A DNA stretch of 64,000 bases from positions 62,001-126,000 of the forward strand of contig JADJVD010000005.1 in the NCBI GenBank assembly GCA_016716745.1, in the 5' to 3' direction. Numbering within the stretch: the first letter of the stretch is position 1; each line of letters begins with the position of its first letter. Shown here piece by piece: positions 61,959-64,000 of this stretch. The notes under the pieces are model-generated. The model saw only the letters and a list, made by a program, of their open reading frames with translations, had not been told where the DNA came from and did not search any database. This DNA is from Hyphomicrobiales bacterium. Its GTDB lineage: Bacteria; Pseudomonadota; Alphaproteobacteria; Rhizobiales; Beijerinckiaceae. Both the position numbers and the translations under genes were made by a program.

Positions 61959-62858
61959 GTGACGTTTCTCCTCGCCCATCTGACCGATCCGCATATCGGT
62001 CCGCTGCCGCGCCCGCGGCGGCGCGACCTCATGGGCAAGCGCATCACCGGCTATCTCAACTGGAAGAGCGGGCGCGACCGGGTGCACGACATGGACGTGC
62101 TCGGCCGCATCGTCGCCGATCTGAAGGCGCAGTCGCCCGATCACATCGCGATGACCGGCGACATCCTCAACATCGGCCTGCAGGCCGAGTTTCCGCAGGC
62201 GCGGGCGTGGCTGGAAACACTCGGCGCGCCGGGCGACGTCAGCTTCACGCCGGGCAATCACGACGCCTACGTCAAGTCGTCGCTCGCCGCGCTGGCGCGC
62301 ACCTTCGCCCCTTACGCGCGCGACGACGGCGCGCCGGATCATTCCGAGGCGCATTATCCGTATGTGCGCGTGCGCGGGCCGGTGGCGATTGTCGGTCTTT
62401 CTTCCGCCGTGCCGACGGCGCCCTTCATCGCATCGGGATCGCTCGGCGAACGGCAGATCGCGGCGCTGGCGCAACGTCTCGCCGAGACGCGCGAGCAGGG
62501 GCTGGCGCGGGTCGTGCTGATCCATCATCCGCCGATCCGCGTCGGCGCGCCGGCGGCGCGCGGCCTGATCGACGCGCGCGCCTTCGAGGCGACGCTCGCC
62601 GCGCAAGGCGCCGACCTCGTGCTGCACGGGCACAATCACCGCGCCAGCGTGCATTTCATCGCGGGCCCGAACGGCGCGGCGATTCCGGTGGTCGGCGCGG
62701 CCTCCGCCTCGCTGACGCGCGGGCGCTCGCGCGCAGCCTACCATCTGTTTTCCATCGAGCAGACGAACGGGGCGGCCCGCATTCTCGGGCATGCGCGCGG
62801 CCTCATGCCGGGCACCAACGACATCGGCGATCTCGGCCCGCTCACCGTCACGCCGTAA
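61959..62858 (+). CDS. calcineurin-like metallophosphoesterase
   Basis: A 299-residue phosphoesterase with all metal motifs: AHLTDPHIGPLPRPRRRDLM (DxH), MTGDILNIG (GD), FTPGNHDAY (GNHD), VVLIHHPPIRVG (H) and LVLHGHNHRASVHF (GHxH). These enzymes cleave phosphomono- or diesters with Mn or Fe. The start is GTG 61959 with GGAGAAG upstream, 54 bases after mbfA on the same strand, so it may share the iron-controlled transcript. Substrate unknown; a lipid or cyclic nucleotide phosphodiesterase is possible. Confidence 0.88.
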   Translation: MTFLLAHLTDPHIGPLPRPRRRDLMGKRITGYLNWKSGRDRVHDMDVLGRIVADLKAQSPDHIAMTGDILNIGLQAEFPQARAWLETLGAPGDVSFTPGNHDAYVKSSLAALARTFAPYARDDGAPDHSEAHYPYVRVRGPVAIVGLSSAVPTAPFIASGSLGERQIAALAQRLAETREQGLARVVLIHHPPIRVGAPAARGLIDARAFEATLAAQGADLVLHGHNHRASVHFIAGPNGAAIPVVGAASASLTRGRSRAAYHLFSIEQTNGAARILGHARGLMPGTNDIGDLGPLTVTP

Positions 62859-62952
62859 GAAGCGGCCCCGGCGGGCCGCGTCGCGCGGATCGTTCCTCTG
62901 GGCTCGCCGCGCTCGGCGCGCGGGTCGGCCGCGCCGTCCAGAACTACGCCCG

Positions 62953-63840
62953 CTAGGAAGAGGCGTCGCGCGCGGGCGCCAGAACGGTCGCGGCGGCCGC
63001 GGTGATCAGCGTCAGGCCCATGGCGTCGGCGAGCGTCGGCGTTTCGCCGAGCAGCGCCATCGAGCTGAGGAAGCCGACGACGGGAATGATCAGCGTGCCG
63101 ATGGCGGCGACGCTCGCCGGGCGGCGCGCCACCACCGCGAACCACAGCCAGTAGGCGAGCGCCTGCGCCAGCGCGACGTGATAGGCGAAGGCGAGCCATG
63201 TCTGCGGGCGCGTCGGCCAGGCGCGCGGCAAGCCTTCGACGAACGCCATGCCGACGGCGACGACGGCGGCGCCGATCGCCAGCTGCCAGGCCGCCACCGC
63301 GAGCGAGGAGGCCGCGACGGGCCAACGCTTGGCGACGACGGTGCCGAGCGCCCAGGCCATGCCGCCGAACAGCGCCAGCACGACGCCGAGCGGCAAGGCG
63401 CCGAGCCGCCACAGCGGCGCGCTCAGGGCGGCGAGGCCCGCGACGCCGAGGGCCAGGCCGAAGGCGCGAGGCCGGTCGATCCGTTCGCCGATGATCAGCG
63501 CGGCGAGGATTGTCGCCCAGATCGGCATCATGAAGGTGACGATGGTGACGCGGCTCGTCGGCGCGCCGAGCTGCGCATAGGCGACGAGGATGTTGAAGGC
63601 GGCGATGGTGCAGAAGGCGGCGGCGAACAGACGCGGCCAATGCGCGCGCGGAATGCGCAGGCTGTCGCCGCGCAGGGCGGCGATGGCGAACAGCGTCGCC
63701 GCGCCGCAGGCGAGCCCCGCCGTGCGCGCCGTCCACGGCGGAATCTCGACGAGGATCGTCTTCACCGCGGGCCAGTTGAAGCCCCACAGGACGCCGAGCG
63801 CGAGCGCGGGCAGCGCGCCCGCCAGAAAACGTTTCTGCAT
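62953..63840 (-). CDS. EamA/DMT family transporter
   Basis: A 295-residue protein with ten helices in two EamA repeats: LPALALGVLWGFNWPAVKTI, VTIVTFMMPIWATILAALII with GERIDRPRAFGLALGVAGLA, and GTLIIPVVGFLSSMALLGET with PTLADAMGLTLI. ATG 63840 opens MQKRFLAGALPALALGVLWG. Inner-membrane exporter of unknown metabolites; the family includes amino-acid and drug/metabolite exporters. The next gene upstream on the same strand ends only 12 bases away, so they are probably one transcript. Confidence 0.87.
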   Translation of the reverse strand: MQKRFLAGALPALALGVLWGFNWPAVKTILVEIPPWTARTAGLACGAATLFAIAALRGDSLRIPRAHWPRLFAAAFCTIAAFNILVAYAQLGAPTSRVTIVTFMMPIWATILAALIIGERIDRPRAFGLALGVAGLAALSAPLWRLGALPLGVVLALFGGMAWALGTVVAKRWPVAASSLAVAAWQLAIGAAVVAVGMAFVEGLPRAWPTRPQTWLAFAYHVALAQALAYWLWFAVVARRPASVAAIGTLIIPVVGFLSSMALLGETPTLADAMGLTLITAAAATVLAPARDASS

Positions 63841-63851
63841 GGGCGCGTGCT

Positions 63852-64000
63852 TCAGCCGGCGACGCCCATGATCGCGCGCCAGCCCATATAGAGGCCGATG
63901 GCGACGATCAGCGTCAGCGCGGCCGCGCCGAGGAACTGCACGAGGAACAGAAGCGCGCGTTCGGCGAAACCGCCGCGCGTCCGGCGCGCCGGCCTTGCTT
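63852..64000 (-). CDS. C-terminal end of a membrane protein, cut by window end
   Basis: The minus-strand frame ending at TGA 63854-63852 reads FAERALLFLVQFLGAAALTL, then IVAIGLYMGWRAIMGVAG. The visible 48 residues have an arginine-rich start (RPARRTRGG) and one hydrophobic helix. I cannot name the protein. It ends 12 bases before the EamA gene start, suggesting an operon. Confidence 0.6.
   Translation of the reverse strand, partial: ARPARRTRGGFAERALLFLVQFLGAAALTLIVAIGLYMGWRAIMGVAG

Overview
This is about 64 kb of very GC-rich bacterial chromosome with almost no non-coding space. The gene content points to an alphaproteobacterium of the Hyphomicrobiales/Rhizobiales type. The evidence is RcdA (DUF1465), TrcR (DUF1013), DUF4164-ZapA, DUF1192, DUF2852, an AapJ-type amino-acid binding protein, an HvrA/H-NS-like protein, an Omp25/31-type barrel and the membrane ferritin MbfA preceded by an Irr-type iron box. 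I see no rRNA, tRNA, CRISPR, prophage or transposase, so this looks like core chromosome with a few accessory genes.

Layout. 0-5 kb (minus strand): an Fsr-like MFS transporter cut by the window edge, two tandem paralogous secreted proteins, gap and tkt. Almost every gene here carries small indels, which look more like sequencing or assembly error than decay. 5-12.5 kb: DUF4164-zapA, a TetR regulator, a 27-residue membrane peptide, several small secreted, coiled-coil or DUF465 proteins, then purE-purK. 12.5-17 kb: DUF2852, ruvA, an H-NS-like gene, an unknown protein and ruvB. 17-24.2 kb: AapJ-like binding protein, fumC, a fused HyuA-HyuB (5-oxoprolinase type) gene with one frameshift, and a divergent MarR-like regulator. 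24.3-33.5 kb: trcR, a TMEM43-like gene with a secreted partner, an exported-looking agmatine deiminase, a myo-inositol dehydrogenase-like gene, an SDR, prpE and a TauE/SafE permease. 33.5-39 kb: a GT87-GtrA fusion broken by an in-frame TGA, a fatty-acyl-CoA ligase, a second tiny membrane peptide and an ABC exporter. 39-44.9 kb: rpmE, rcdA, a probable small RNA, DUF1192, quinone oxidoreductase, MarR plus VOC protein, cysteine hydrolase, EamA transporter and GNAT. 44.9-51.9 kb (minus): the moxR-DUF58-DUF4159-large membrane protein operon. 52-55 kb: DUF1285, Nudix CoA pyrophosphatase, DUF6111 and CCA-adding enzyme in a tightly overlapping operon. 55-64 kb: pteridine-reductase-like SDR, outer-membrane barrel, BON-LysM protein, 2Fe-2S ferredoxin, a cyclase/NB-ARC regulator with two frameshifts, mbfA, a metallophosphoesterase, an EamA transporter and a cut membrane protein.

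Regulatory content is the most interesting part. A 290-bp AT-rich gap between rcdA and DUF1192 holds a minus-strand hairpin series ending in a textbook intrinsic terminator (candidate sRNA). It is preceded by a perfect TTAA-N7-TTAA CtrA-type box, and a TTAACCAT half-site faces rcdA. A second perfect TTAA-N7-TTAA box lies upstream of the outer-membrane barrel gene. Both MarR-type genes have palindromes on their putative -10 elements immediately before the ATG with no Shine-Dalgarno, suggesting autorepression and possibly leaderless mRNAs. mbfA has a TTTnGAA-N3-TTCnAAA iron box.

All calls come from reading the sequence and remembered family signatures; no database search was run.
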